From Oscheius sp. JU75 (Eukaryota > Nematoda > Chromadorea > Rhabditida > Rhabditidae): a stretch of 64,000 bases of DNA. The position numbers and the translations under genes are program-made. Positions 10,932-22,220 of the stretch are shown piece after piece. Position 1 is the stretch's first letter; each line of letters starts with the position of its first letter. The stretch spans positions 4,402,001-4,466,000 of the forward strand of contig JASJZC010000007.1 in assembly GCA_037178855.1 (NCBI GenBank), written 5' to 3'. Under the pieces are notes generated by a model. It did not search any database, was not told the DNA's origin, and saw only the letters and a program-made list of their open reading frames with translations.

Positions 10932-13900
10932 CTGAAACGTAGTTATATAAATACTTTGACTGCTTTTGTTTGCAAAAAATAAACTAATGACTTTCGTAGA
11001 AGAAGGATTGAGAAACTACAAATCAATGCAAAAACAAGTGTGGTAATGGCTATGCATAGCGGAGCGCACATACCCACCGTATTTGGTGCTTTCGCAACTG
11101 CCAATTTATTTGCGCAAAAGCTTCTCGTAAAGAGCCAGCAGACGATCTATTTTGTTCAAGCAAGATCTTTCACCATAATTTGGAGCAACGATTTCGTGTT
11201 TACGAAAAAGGCAGAAAAACGCGTTGTATAACGTAAAATGGCATCGTCAGAAAAAAGAGGCGATCTTTCACGGAGATAAAAAACTAGTGCCTTTTATTGA
11301 CAAGATATGCCATCCGATACTATGTCATAGTGAAAGTTATCCTCTCCAGGTTGGTGACTCAAGAATTGATAAACTTGTTTTGAAAGTGGATTGCAGTACT
11401 TCATGGAGACCAAATGGCACACCCATTCAGTTTGAGAGTGATAATGAGCCGGCCAAATAGGATACAAGTGCAAGCCAGATGGAAATCCCGCAGGCGGCAC
11501 CGCTGACAGTTGGTAAATGGCTTTTACACATTCTCCGATAGGACAAAAACTTCTGCTTGGAATATTGGGTGTTGAAAAATAATAACATATGCTGCGACAG
11601 AATTGGAGACAATTCTTCGCACTTCCAATGAAGCGGGTTATCTCGGGGGAGAAGACAAGGAACGCCGCGCTATGAAAAGGCATTGGCCATGAACCGGACC
11701 AGGGGTCACAAATTAAGGAGGCTCTATTTAGTGGACATAATCAATAATTGTGGGTGAATTCGGACACCCGGCTGGACAGCAGCTGCACTACGCATCGCAC
11801 GTAAATAAGCTTCCCTTTGCAGCTCTACACCACATCGTTTGTCTAAGTTGATGGCAGGATTTTATGTGAATTATATCGCCAGGACTTTCAAGAATACCAC
11901 AGTGTCAGCTGTTGACAAACAAAGCAAACAACGAACCAGTTTCGCTTCGCAAACATTCAGTAATAAGCTAACCTGCGAACGTCCAATCCTTTGACTTAAA
12001 AGGTACCGACGGTTGTCTGTCATATTGAATAGGATGCGCAAATCAGTGTGACAGTGAGTGTAACACTCCCGTCTCTTAATTCTAGTTGTAAATAAGGTTG
12101 GTAGGTTCATCAGGGCAACCGCAAACGAGACATCTACCGGCTCTCCAGCCAAAAATTTGCCATAAAACTATAAGAATCAGGTTTTTTTGCTCCTTATTCG
12201 GTCATAAATGTCGGCGGCTGTTTGATACCAAAAATATGATCAAGGTCTACGAGCGCGCTAAAGATGAAACTGATCTCGGGTCTCTAAAATAAGCTCCAAA
12301 ATCGATCTACGAATGATTCTGATACTTTCCATCTAGTTCAATCACCAAAGGCTGACAAAGCTCAATGTGCTGAGAACAGATAAAACTGGCTATGAATTAG
12401 TTCAGCAAGAGCGATGCGACCCATCAGACGGCTGAAGAGACAAATTTGTCGCTATCAGAAAACCTGCGTGGGACTTGTCGCCGTCGCTATAAAGGCTTTT
12501 TATCTGTTAACATAACTTGAAGCGCAAAGTTTTCCTTAAAAGTGATGGCTTGATGGATGATCAATAATTGTTGTGTCACAGCGCGGACAATGTCAATTGA
12601 AGTGGAGGAGAAGAAAACGGCTGGCCGACACACAAACCGCAAACGGGGACCGAACATAATGCGATGCGATCGATGGACCCTCGGGACGGACAAGGAGCTA
12701 ATTCGGAGGGACTGTGCACAGCCGGAGGGACGCAATGATTCCAGATGAAACGTTCTACCAGTTTTTTGTCCAAACTTCTCCTGTGTCCTAACGAGTGTGA
12801 CCATCAAAATGCCAAGCATTTATGGAAATTCGTTCGAGCATGAAATTGAATTTCTGGAGCCTAGTGACAAATAAAAACTGCACGCAGGTTTTCAACGAGC
12901 TCGTTTGGGATGAATACAACAGGATCAATAAAAAGAACAAGAGAAGAACGACACGCAACGCGCAGCCCTCTTCTCACAAATTCAGCATCCATGAATGCTA
13001 GGAACATGGGAGTGATATTTGGTTGCGATTACTCTACCGCTAGTGTTTCAGATCGCGTAGAGATGTTTCTAAAAAGAAACAATTGGATCGGATGGGAATT
13101 TATAGACATGTCTGTGAATTCGTGTTACTCCCATTGTAGCTATCTAATATGCAAACCCTACCTGGGATGGGAAAAAGCTGTCCTTACAGAGAAAGCTACG
13201 AAAAGTGCTAGCCAGGCTTTTTGTATGCACATAAGGAACCACTGACTTTTTTCAGGGTCACAATGATTACATGTTCCTTGTTAAAATCGTCTGGAGAAAT
13301 GAAACGAACCGGTGCCCTGGTCAGATAGACGTGAGAAAAATGGCTGGCCGGTTGGTAATAGGCTTGCGTTGAGTGTACTGCCGAGGACGTCCCATGATAC
13401 GAGTGCCTTTTCGTGTTCCTCCCTTGAAATTCGAGAGCCATTCAAAAAGTCGCTGAAAGTGTCTACCTGGCGGTTGGACGGACCTGCGTCTCAACTGCAC
13501 ATTTATTTCAGGAGCCTCTTCAGAAATGCAAGGTGAAGAATCCTAGAAAAGCGTGTTTTGGAATTAATACCAACTTACCGTGGCGAAAGGCATGATCTTG
13601 ACTGAAGGGAAGTTACGATTGATTCATTTCCTGAAATAAAACATTGTTTGCCCGGGAGAGAGGACAAAATTAAGTAGTGAAGTCAACTGTAGAAAAGGAC
13701 AAACAGAAAGTCATATTGCTACAATGTGAAACCCGTTTTAAGAAGGAGAAATGCGGGTGGTTAGTATAAAATTGAACTGGCGGTCGGCCATTATTACAAT
13801 GACACTTTTTGAGTCGGATAGGAATCCAATGCTCAATGTGATGTAAATCTCTCATGCAGCTGTTGAAGCGCACAAAGTCAAGGAGGTAACGAATGAAGAG

Positions 13901-15142
13901 AGGAAGTAGGACAGCACCTGTTCATCTTAGTCACTCCACCTTGCAAACTGTTCGCAGTCACAAAAATCGGCGGAAAGCCATTTCTGAGGGATGGAGACAA
14001 AGCGGCGGTCATTTTGGCGGTCAATTCAAGGCTATCTTCACTTGCAATCGCTTCTGCTCATGCACTGTAAAAGCCAAATGACCCATGAAAATAAGTTTTT
14101 AGGAAAAAAGTAGTCGTGAAGTTCTCCGAAGGAAGAAGAACAACCGGAATTGTTTGCGAGAGGACAAAGATGCGAAAAACACAAAGAACCAGCGCCTTTT
14201 CTCGGATTAGAGACTAGGTTAAGGTGTTTATCCAAGAGTAAGCCCTTGATAAGGCTAATCAATTGATTCATAGCAAAAACTCCCTGCTGTGAAGGTGGTT
14301 AGCACAAACGTATTAAAAACGAATGAAGTCAAGGAACCGAACTCTAGGCTGCATTCGCGATGAGAAGTTTCAAAATATGACAAGTGTACCCTCCATCGTA
14401 AATGGAACGGACGCCGTTAGTTTCAACCTGACCGGAATAGAGACATGTGTCTGCCAGCTTACAGTATTTACATTGCGCCAAGAGCATCGGCTACATCTCA
14501 GAGAAAGCCGCACCTTCACGTGCTTGCTCAAACCCAAATCACTTCTTTTTGATATTTGCAGAACTTCCTGTACGAACTAAGAGGATGATCAGCAGTCGGA
14601 ATCGTGATCACTGTATTTAAAATCAATACGAGAAAAGTGTAGGTAAAGAGCATTGTTGGTGTGCAATGAGTCAGCTTCTAACAGCTGCCGAAAACGTTAC
14701 TTTCAGAACTGCACTGGCGCTGCATTGTCGGAGGTCTGGGCAAACATTTCTTTTGAAAATGGTCTTAAGGAACCACTGGGCAGTGTTCGATTAGTGTTGA
14801 GGAGTGAAAATCGATGCTGCATTTCGATGACGGATTGAGTCAGTTCACGACATTTTTCCGCGAACTGTTTACAGCAGTCCATAGTGCAGTCAAAGGATAT
14901 TTGCAGGTCTCCTTTCAATTCAAAGCATCTTGTCATACATTTGGAGTATACACGAAATTTTCACGACGGCTTTAGTGAGTGGGAACTAAGTTTTCATTGA
15001 GGCAAAGTGACTCTGCCCTATAGGTACATTTTACGCTGCAAAAAAGTCCAACTTCCAATGAGCCGTTTTAAATTCATCTTTCTATAACATAGCAACAGAA
15101 AAAAAGGTACATACGATCATTCCAAAAGAGATCATTCGTATG
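10932..15142. other. Gene-poor region, possible 5' exons of the CEP170-like gene
   Basis: Four kilobases without a gene I can confirm. Several open frames of 60-130 codons exist on both strands (for example 11294-11683 minus, 12487-12819 minus, 14703-14936 minus), but none shows recognisable domains or clean splice structure. The most likely content is promoter, 5' UTR and first exons of the CEP170-like gene. Confidence 0.5.
13480..13593 (-). other. Candidate first exons of the CEP170-like gene
   Basis: An ATG at 13593 encodes MPFAT and ends at 13579 on a strong gtaagt donor in phase 0. A 36-nt intron ends in ttttctag, and the next exon (from 13542) reads DSSPCISEEAPEINVQLRRR. A GT at 13479/13478 would leave this exon in phase 0, which is the phase needed to join the exon at 10931 (SLSIPTRPATDWEQ). 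The link across about 2.5 kb is speculative; no homology supports it. Confidence 0.25.
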
Positions 15143-15696
15143 TTAATCGTCCATAACTACTGGAACTTCTCCTTCGAGCAACTTCTCGATAAAATTGTCA
15201 ATGCTCTCATCCGGATGGTCACCAGTGAACGAACCGACACCTTCTCCGTTCCGAACGGCAATCACAGTGGGAACGGCGGTAACATCGAGATCCACAGCCA
15301 GTTCTCCGGCCAAATCCACGTTAATCTTGGCTAACAGCACTTCGCCGCCTCTGTTAATAATCTAAACAGAAGAAAATGAATGGATGTCTTAAAAGTACCT
15401 TCTCTTCAAGCCGAGGAGTCAAGTTCTTACACGGACCGCACCAATCCGCATAGCTGGAAAAAGTTATTTATGAGTAAAATGAACGGTTCTTACCAGTCGA
15501 CAATAACAGGGGTGGTTTTCGAAGATTCGATGACCTTCTCCATGAATTCTTGAAAATCCTTGACTTCAAAGACAAGGTGCTGCTGTGGAGAACAATGGTT
15601 CCTGACCGACTGAATAAGTTGTTCCTTTACTGGGCTCTGACGCATGGACATTGTGCCGATTCTGGTCATGGGTGCAAGTACTCGGAAGAAGCTCAT
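15143..15696 (-). CDS. trx-2: Mitochondrial thioredoxin (thioredoxin-2)
   Basis: Three minus-strand exons: 15494-15696, 15399-15453, 15143-15361, giving 159 codons including the stop. The product is a protein-disulfide reductase whose dithiol centre WCGPC is encoded at the start of exon 2 (YADWCGPCKNLTPRLEEK). The conserved cis-proline motif appears as TAVPTVIAV, and the fold ends KLLEGEVPVVMDD. A roughly 40-residue extension rich in Arg, Ser and Met precedes the thioredoxin core (MSFFRVLAPMTRIGTMSMRQ), fitting a mitochondrial targeting peptide. The residue before YADWC is Cys where most thioredoxins have Phe. The gene is head-to-head with mitochondrial ribosomal protein S12, 411 bp away, suggesting shared control of two mitochondrial proteins. 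Length matches TXN2-type proteins. Function is well supported; compartment is inferred from the N-terminus. Confidence 0.9.
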
Positions 15697-16107
15697 GCCC
15701 GAAACGTGGAAGTAAACTATGAGCAATGAGGACAGCTTATAAGGAAAGAAGTGGCGGAAATTCCACAAAATTTGAGAGTAAGATGAAAATCGATTTATTA
15801 TCCTAGTGAAGATGCTGGAAGTTAATGACGCTTTTGATAAACTTGCTGTAAAAACTGCGCATTTTCGATTACACGCGACTTTGGCTGTCAAAATAGACCC
15901 TTGTTACAACTAGATTTGCTTGGACGTAAATGTTAAAAACCATTTTAAAATTTTCCTAAGAAATTTTTACAGTCTGCCACTTTTCCTAAACTGTCTTAGA
16001 TACCTAATTTTGACACTTGCGTGATACATTTTCTTCTGCAAAATGATTTGCATTCTTGTATATCTTTCTTTACATCTTTATTTTCAGGAGAAGTCTGTTT
16101 TCAGACA
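15697..16107. promoter_or_regulatory. Putative bidirectional promoter (thioredoxin-2 / mRPS12)
   Basis: A 411-bp gap separates the start codons of two divergently transcribed nuclear genes for mitochondrial proteins. It must contain both 5' UTRs and promoters unless either has distant leader exons. I see no clear TATA box placed for both directions. Assignment rests on geometry only. Confidence 0.5.
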
Positions 16108-17044
16108 ATGTTTACGAGGTTGTCTCGCATATTTTCGCATACGATCCAGACTACAACATCTGTAGCACGAGCTATCACCATCATTCCAAGCGCATCGTTT
16201 CATAGCTCCTTCGTCGCTCTCCGAAACAACTTTCTACAGGTACAAAACAAATCATTTCCTTCAAAATATTGATTAGCACATTCATTATCGTAATGGACCA
16301 CCAAAGCGACGAGCAAGAAGCCAAGACAAGAGCCCGATCACAGGATATAATCACTTCAAAGGAATCGTACTGAAAAGTGACCTTTCCTTATTCTTGTGGT
16401 TTCAATTAAGTTTTCAGCTGTCATTCGTCATCCAAAGAAGCCAAATTCTGGAAATAGGAAGTGTGCCATCGTGAAACTATCAAATGGAGTAGAAGTCACC
16501 GCTTACATTCCGAACGTGGGACACAACTTGCAGGAACATTCGCAGGTTCGAGCTTGAGGCTACTTTTATCCACGTTTTTGATATGCGCAGCTATTAATGA
16601 CGAAGTACGTTTGAAACCGGAAGTCTTTTTTAGGGTTCTGGCATGTGAAGAAAAAGGTTGAAAAAAAGATGATCTGTTGTCAATCCTCCACGTTTGCATG
16701 ACCAAGGATAGTGTGGTGACGGAACAATTCAATCCAAACACTAAGAATACAACGGTGCTCCTTTTAAGAAATATCTCACAAAAGTTACTATGCTCTGTGT
16801 AAGATTGGGGGGGGGGGGGGGGCATGTAGAAACAAACTTACTTAGAGTGCAGACCCGAGGCAAAGGTTTTTTTAGTCATGTAATTTTGGCTAAAGACATT
16901 TAAAAAAGAATAGATAAAGAAAGATTATCAATATATCCATTCCAGGTCCTTGTTCGTGGTGGGAGAAGGCGTGATTTAATTGGACTGAAGGCCAATATTG
17001 TCCGTGGAAAATTCGATTGTGCTCCCGCCGGCGCCAAGAAATAA
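16108..17044 (+). CDS. mrps-12: Mitochondrial ribosomal protein S12 (uS12m)
   Basis: Four exons: 16108-16239, 16277-16376, 16418-16545, 16946-17044, all in phase, encoding 152 residues. It is a small-subunit protein of the mitochondrial ribosome, at the decoding centre. The uS12 core is clear: [27 protein letters not shown], then [20 protein letters not shown] (the PNSA-like loop that faces the decoding site), then [14 protein letters not shown], and finally [15 protein letters not shown] ending [11 protein letters not shown]. The first 45 or so residues ([18 protein letters not shown]...) look like a mitochondrial presequence. Intron 3 is 400 nt and carries a run of 16 G. The gene faces the Kunitz-like gene tail to tail with 124 bp between stop codons. 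Family assignment is secure. Confidence 0.93.
16807..16822 (+). repeat. Poly-G homopolymer, 16 nt
   Basis: An uninterrupted run of sixteen G lies in intron 3 of the mRPS12 gene. On the coding strand it could form a G-quadruplex in pre-mRNA. Run length may be inexact because homopolymers are hard to sequence. Confidence 0.9.
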
Positions 17045-17168
17045 TAGATCAGATCGTCATTGTTACAGTTTTGTTATAGATCTTGTTTGATTCGGAAAAA
17101 AAATTGTTTCAACTTTATTGTCAAACTGTATTATTACAAGAGATATAAAAACGAGAACTGGGAAAGCT

Positions 17169-17909
17169 TTAGATGATGCCTCTCTTTCTCTGCTCATCAA
17201 TTGAATAGCAATACAGTTCACATTCCTGCTTGGTACGAGGAGATCTCCATAGATTGAAGTCCAGCTCGGGGCAGTAAGGGAAGATGTATGGTTCACACTG
17301 GTCAGTGTTGGAGAATCGGTTGACCCTTCGGAACCAACGATGCACTTTTTGGGCAGGATCTCTGCTGTTGAGAGTGACATTGGGACATCCGTTAACGATC
17401 AGATCGTGCCAGAGAATGAAGGGCATGGGGTCACAACCACGAGCAGGAGATCCGATGGGACAGGCGCACAGCTGAAAGATTTTAATCGGTTAACGGTCCT
17501 TCATCCCACTAATATCTAATGGATACTGCGGATACTTCTTGCTGATGGGGTCGTCTCAACTGGAATGCGGTCGCGCGTAGTTTTCAGCGCAAAAACTTGG
17601 AAAAACAGTTAAGATGTTTGAAGTGAAAAGAAAATTACCTGACAACCGTTCCTTTCAGTAACTACAGCGCAGTCAAGACCGGTACAAAGCATAGGAGGGC
17701 AGTTGTCCACGATTAGCTTGCCCAAATCGGCGATGACAGACGACTGACTCCCTAAAATATGATTGAACTTTATAACATGGGCCACTAGAAGTTACAATTG
17801 GTATATTGACCACCAGTACCTAACACAAAACTAACTTACTGCTTTGAGCGTAAACAACAGCACAGCCCAAAACCGTCACAAGAACGGCTGAGATCAACCG
17901 TGAGTTCAT
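17169..17909 (-). CDS. Secreted Kunitz-like cysteine-rich protein
   Basis: Three minus-strand exons: 17840-17909, 17639-17751, 17169-17471. The ATG at 17909 starts a clear signal peptide (MNSRLISAVLVTVLGCAVVYA). The mature protein begins with a Cys-rich stretch (NCPPMLCTGLDC ... NGCQ LCACPIG) reminiscent of whey-acidic or antistasin-type modules. It ends with a Kunitz-like module: RWFRRVNRFSNTDQC, then EPYIFPYC, then SPRTKQECELYC. Spacing of the last four cysteines (C-x7-C-x15-C-x3-C) resembles the BPTI pattern, with extra residues. The Cys normally next to the P1 site (Cys14 of BPTI) is absent, so protease inhibition is uncertain. The C-terminus is basic (IDEQRKRGII). Exon structure and secretion are well supported; activity is inference. 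Confidence 0.82.
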
Positions 17910-18892
17910 ACCTGAACTTCCATTTTCAATAATTGTACAAAAAAGAAAAGGTAGAAAGAGGGGAAACAAGGAATAAGGCGGTTTTTCGTTCGATAGCCAG
18001 AAATAGGATTGAAAAATTCAGTGTCCAGAGGTGCGAATCGGGCAAGAGTGGGATAGAAGAGATCGTAATCAGTGCAATGAAAATACGAGCTGGTTTCTCC
18101 GACCGTAGCACCCGCCCCTCGCTCTCGTCCTGGATTGGAGACCCGTTTGACCAATACTCATCAGAACTGACACTGAAAATGTCAAAAAGACGCGTGGGAA
18201 CAATTATTCGAAAGGATATTGATATAAAAACATTTGGTAAAGTTGGCGGGAAGTTGATTTCGGTATCTTAAAGTTGATCAGAGAAGATACCGATACTTAT
18301 CGATGCCGCACTTCCGCAACTGCCAAGCTGTAAACGGGTTTCACCTGTTCTAAGTTGCAGCTCGGTGTTACAGGACATTGGATCAAGTACGATCTAGAAA
18401 CAAAGATGTCGGCATTTTTATTGCTGACCATTGAACAACATTTCTTTAATAAAAGCATTCACTTAAATCTAATTCTTCAGATTTGAACAAGTTTCGTCTC
18501 ACGTGGTTCTTGTCGAAGATATTATTTTTTTGAACGAGATGCAACACAACAGAGACGAATTGAAATGCCAACTGACCCTGTTAGCGTATGCATCGCAATC
18601 CGGGCCAAGGAATTAGCGCAAAAAATCGCGCAGTCTTGACAATGGCTACGGACCAAAAACGAAATCTCATTGCAATCAAGAAAGCAGACGCCGTTTAATC
18701 GGACAGTGGTCGGAAGTGGGCCCGTTCGCTGCGTGGACCTTTTTTGGCTGTTTTATTATGTCTGAAGAACAGTGTCACCGTTTTCAAAACTCTGTCTTGG
18801 GGTTTTCTGAATTAACTTTATTGAAAAGCAAAGATCAACAGAAAGGAAGCACCCGAAAAGACGATAGACACGTGTTTAACTAAGAAGATCTA
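17910..18892. other. Intergenic region
   Basis: Almost 1 kb between the start of the Kunitz-like gene and the 3' end of the ARMT1-like gene, both on the minus strand. It should contain the promoter of the former and the 3' UTR of the latter. The 112-codon plus-strand open frame at 17933-18271 has no recognisable features and I do not count it as a gene. Confidence 0.5.
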
Positions 18893-20573
18893 CTACTCAT
18901 GGAATTGGATGACAGCGTGAGTGCCAGAGACCATCCACTCGTTGCTGGTCTTGAACTGGGCGAGAAGGTGGCGGTAAGCTCCTTCAGACACGCCAGCAAT
19001 AGTCTCGGCCTTTAGGGTTCTTAAAGCGACAAACGGTGCGGGCCTAAAGCCTTGGACAGCGGTCTGAAACAATAATACTGCTGTATTAATTTTAGCTTGC
19101 CAAGAAGGAATCGGTAGGATGCCATTCACGATCCCCAACAAGCTTCCGGTAATTAAGATCACCCTTGAAGATCAAGAGAGCAGATTTTGAAAGATCCTAA
19201 AATTAAAATTAGAAAAGTTCAGTTACATTTCCCACTTCGTGAAGGGCTGGGGCAACTTCTTTCATGCTGCAGAATGGATGAGGTGAAGTCCAAAATAGAT
19301 CATCTCTGAGCTTGATGGAACCGTCTTGTACGCGCTTTTCCATCTGTCGTCCAAAGCAGGCTCCCAGATCACCTTGCAACTTCTTGAAAGCTTCTACGGT
19401 CCAATCCCAGTCCGACTTAGTTACGTCGGAAACAAACCAAGGAGTTTTCTGAAATTTGTGTAAAACCAAACTTGATCAAAAATTCTTACCTTCATGTGGA
19501 AAATGACCTCGTCGGCAACGTCGTTGGCCAGTATGAACTCGGCGAAGATCATATCAGAAGCTAGCTCTATGCCAGCATTATCCAAGATGATGTCCAACCG
19601 GCGAGAGGATCCACTCCTGATCCTCATCTTACGTATGTAGCGGAAAATACGTGGTAAATCATTAACAATCAACAGATGATCAAGAGCGGCGAGGGCCTCA
19701 GAGTCATGGTTCTGAAATATTGATATTTTACTGAAAAACTAAACAAACTGACGTGAACAGTGTGTTCTCCAGCAGATAAGGAGAGATCAGCACGGTTCCC
19801 CCAGATGCATTGCTGGAAATGATTTTGCTAAACAAATTTTTTTTGCTCACCTTGAATAGAGCCGAGAGGTGTATTTCATCGTTCTCATTGTTGGATGGGG
19901 TTGACAAATAGCTTTTCAACAGCGTCAAGGCATCGATAATCTGATCAGCACTGAAATAAGTTTGGAAAACAAAAAAGAATTGTACTCACTGGTGATCAAA
20001 TCCCTCGCACTTCTGATCCTTGAAGTAATCGTATTGAGACATCGCCTTGGCGCTGTAGACAACTCCGTAGATTCTGCGGTACAAGTAACATTCTACAAAT
20101 AGCCAGTCGGCATCGAACCATGTAGCCTTTTGACCGCCCTAAAAAACTTTTTTCAAATATTGGGAGTTTCACCTGTTCAGCTATGTCCAACTTATCCTGC
20201 ACAAGTTTGTTGTACATCTTGACGTCCTCGAACTTGTCTTCCAGCAGCTCGAGCGGCTTGTTTGTCATCATCCGGTAGCGCATCTCGCTCAGATGAGCCA
20301 AAATGTCTTTAACATCTTGATTTGCCCCCTGAGTAAGAGTGAAGTCAAAATTACTTGATCCTACTCACATCACCGTAGACTTCAGGCAGGTCACGATGCT
20401 TGGTATGGAATTGGTTGACAAGCTTGCTCACGATAGTGGGCCAGCGATCCTTGATAGTTTCATAGACAAAAGTTCTAAAAACGTGGTAAAAGAAAGAACT
20501 TTGAGGAAAGTTACCCAGTTTTGGTTCCTTTCAGAGTAGGTGGAATAGAAAACTTTTCATCGTTGCTCCCCAT
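18893..20573 (-). CDS. Damage-control phosphatase ARMT1-like (DUF89)
   Basis: Ten minus-strand exons: 20515-20573, 20369-20474, 20173-20331, 19990-20138, 19851-19950, 19753-19812, 19490-19711, 19227-19448, 19101-19196, 18893-19063. The product (about 445 residues) matches the human ARMT1/C6orf211 family, metal-dependent phosphatases acting on sugar phosphates, also reported to carboxyl-methylate PCNA. Diagnostic segments, in order: [12 protein letters not shown] near the N-terminus, [28 protein letters not shown], the metal-site motif [31 protein letters not shown], and [14 protein letters not shown]. The protein ends [10 protein letters not shown]. The DNAGxE Asp and Asn and the VSDVT Asp expected to bind metal are all present. 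The intron at 19064-19100 begins GC rather than GT; only this boundary keeps the conserved frame. Cytosolic or nuclear location is inferred from the lack of a signal peptide. Confidence 0.9.
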
Positions 20574-22220
20574 GGTAACAACCCTGTAAACAACAAAATT
20601 TTGAATGAAAGAAGTACAAAAAGGTGTTTCAACGTCCATCAGATAAAGGCGAGCTATGTATAGCCAAAGAGCAGACTAGCCGATTATTCCGGAAGGCTGC
20701 AATATAAACAAAAAGGCGATCAATGGCATCGTGTGATACTCCAAAATTAAAACAGATGTTTAGGAAGCAGAAAACGCACTTCTGCGACCTCTATTTTTCA
20801 GCAAACGCACTTGGTATTACGGTGGGTTCGGCTTAGTTCCGGCTTACTCTTTCCTTCATCCCACGGTCCTACAGACACTTCCGTTGGCCAGAAAACTTGT
20901 AGTATTTTTATAGCAGCTTTTGACCTTCTGACCCAGAAAGTAACGTAGTTCAGCCGTGATGAACAAATGTAAGCACTGTTTGTATTTTGACCCAGTGAAA
21001 TGCACTTTTCTAAGAATATAAAGCGCATTTTTTCAAATCTACAACAGCATTCAAAAAGGTCACAAATCATTTGATTGTGAAATTCAAAAGTAAAGTTACA
21101 TCGCGTTTGCAGTTGTATGTAGCCTCTTCTTCTGAAGGACGGAAAGCAAGTGAGCGAGCGACGTTGTTGTTCGTATTGTGCAGGGTAGAACGCGAAAAAT
21201 AGACGACAACATGTTCTAAAAACAGCTTCACAAATTGTCTTCAGACGGTTGAGAAGTTGAAAAGAGGATTAACCTGTTAGCAAATGCTATCCCTGTTCAC
21301 TAGTCCCATCTGAAGAAGTTTTGCGATGTACATGTGTACTTTTTTTTCAACACCGAAGCTACCGTTTCGGACCTAATTTGATAAAGCGCAGTATCAGTGA
21401 CAAGTCCATTTAGGGCTTCATTCTTTTCTTTTAAGGTTCTAATGCATAGGAAACTAGGAAACATTGGAAAGAATTGTTATTGACTGGTCGAAAAAAACTG
21501 AATGAGGGTTGCAGTTGTTTACTCTTTTGGACTCTACTCGTTCTATGTGCCCTTCTTGTCGCGCGCGGCCGTCGCTCATCGCGGCAACTGACGTCTATCT
21601 CTGGCGGCTCGCGCTGTCCTATCAGTTCTGGCCTGCCTCGTCCTTTCTGTAGAATACACTCATGTCTAGATTGTAAACAGTTTACAGATTCAATCGGTAT
21701 ATCACCACATGGTTGTCATTTAACGCTTTGAATCACCTCCTTTTCTGTTATCATTCTTTTTCGGATGCTAGCTGATCCTTTGCTTCTAGCTTTGCATCAT
21801 TAGATATTCTTGGTGAATTATTGTCAATTCCCGAAGTCTATCACACGGGCAAACAGGTTCCTCTTTCTCCGTCTCCACCAATTCGCCTTTCGTAGCCAAT
21901 ATGTGTTAACGTCGTTTACCGGCTTCAATCAATTTTTTAGCTCATTTATCTCATTTTGACTGCTATCCATATAAAAAGCTTAGTTTCACGTCAGTTTAAT
22001 CCTAATGAAATCGGGTATACTTCTTATTGTTTGTATGGTTGACCACGCCCCGTGGCAATCAGCATTCTTCATTAGGATTATATGATCCTTCACCTCAAAC
22101 TCAAACACATGCCAATCAGGCACACTTCGGACTTTCCTCTTTCGACCTCCCATGAAACATTTTTCAGAAAGCCGTTTTGAGAAGATATTCTCGGGGTCCT
22201 CTGGGATTCCTCTAACTGCT
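20574..22220. other. Head-to-head intergenic region (ARMT1-like / HIF-1)
   Basis: About 1.65 kb between divergent starts. It should hold the promoters and leaders of both genes. Reading upstream from 22221, an in-frame codon start exists at 22152, which would add 23 residues to HIF-1. No repeat or RNA gene is evident. Confidence 0.5.

Noticed and set aside
11294-11683. 129-codon minus-strand frame with several cysteines
   Set aside because: Cysteine spacing fits no family, no signal peptide is evident, and there is no splice partner on either side.
14703-14936. Minus-strand frame with a CxxxCC pattern, overlapped by an open plus-strand frame
   Set aside because: Both strands are open over the same DNA and neither shows a signal peptide, domain or splice sites, so coding could not be assigned.
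17933-18271. 112-codon plus-strand frame between the Kunitz-like and ARMT1-like genes
   Set aside because: Basic, featureless translation with no domain; sits in the expected promoter region of the Kunitz-like gene.
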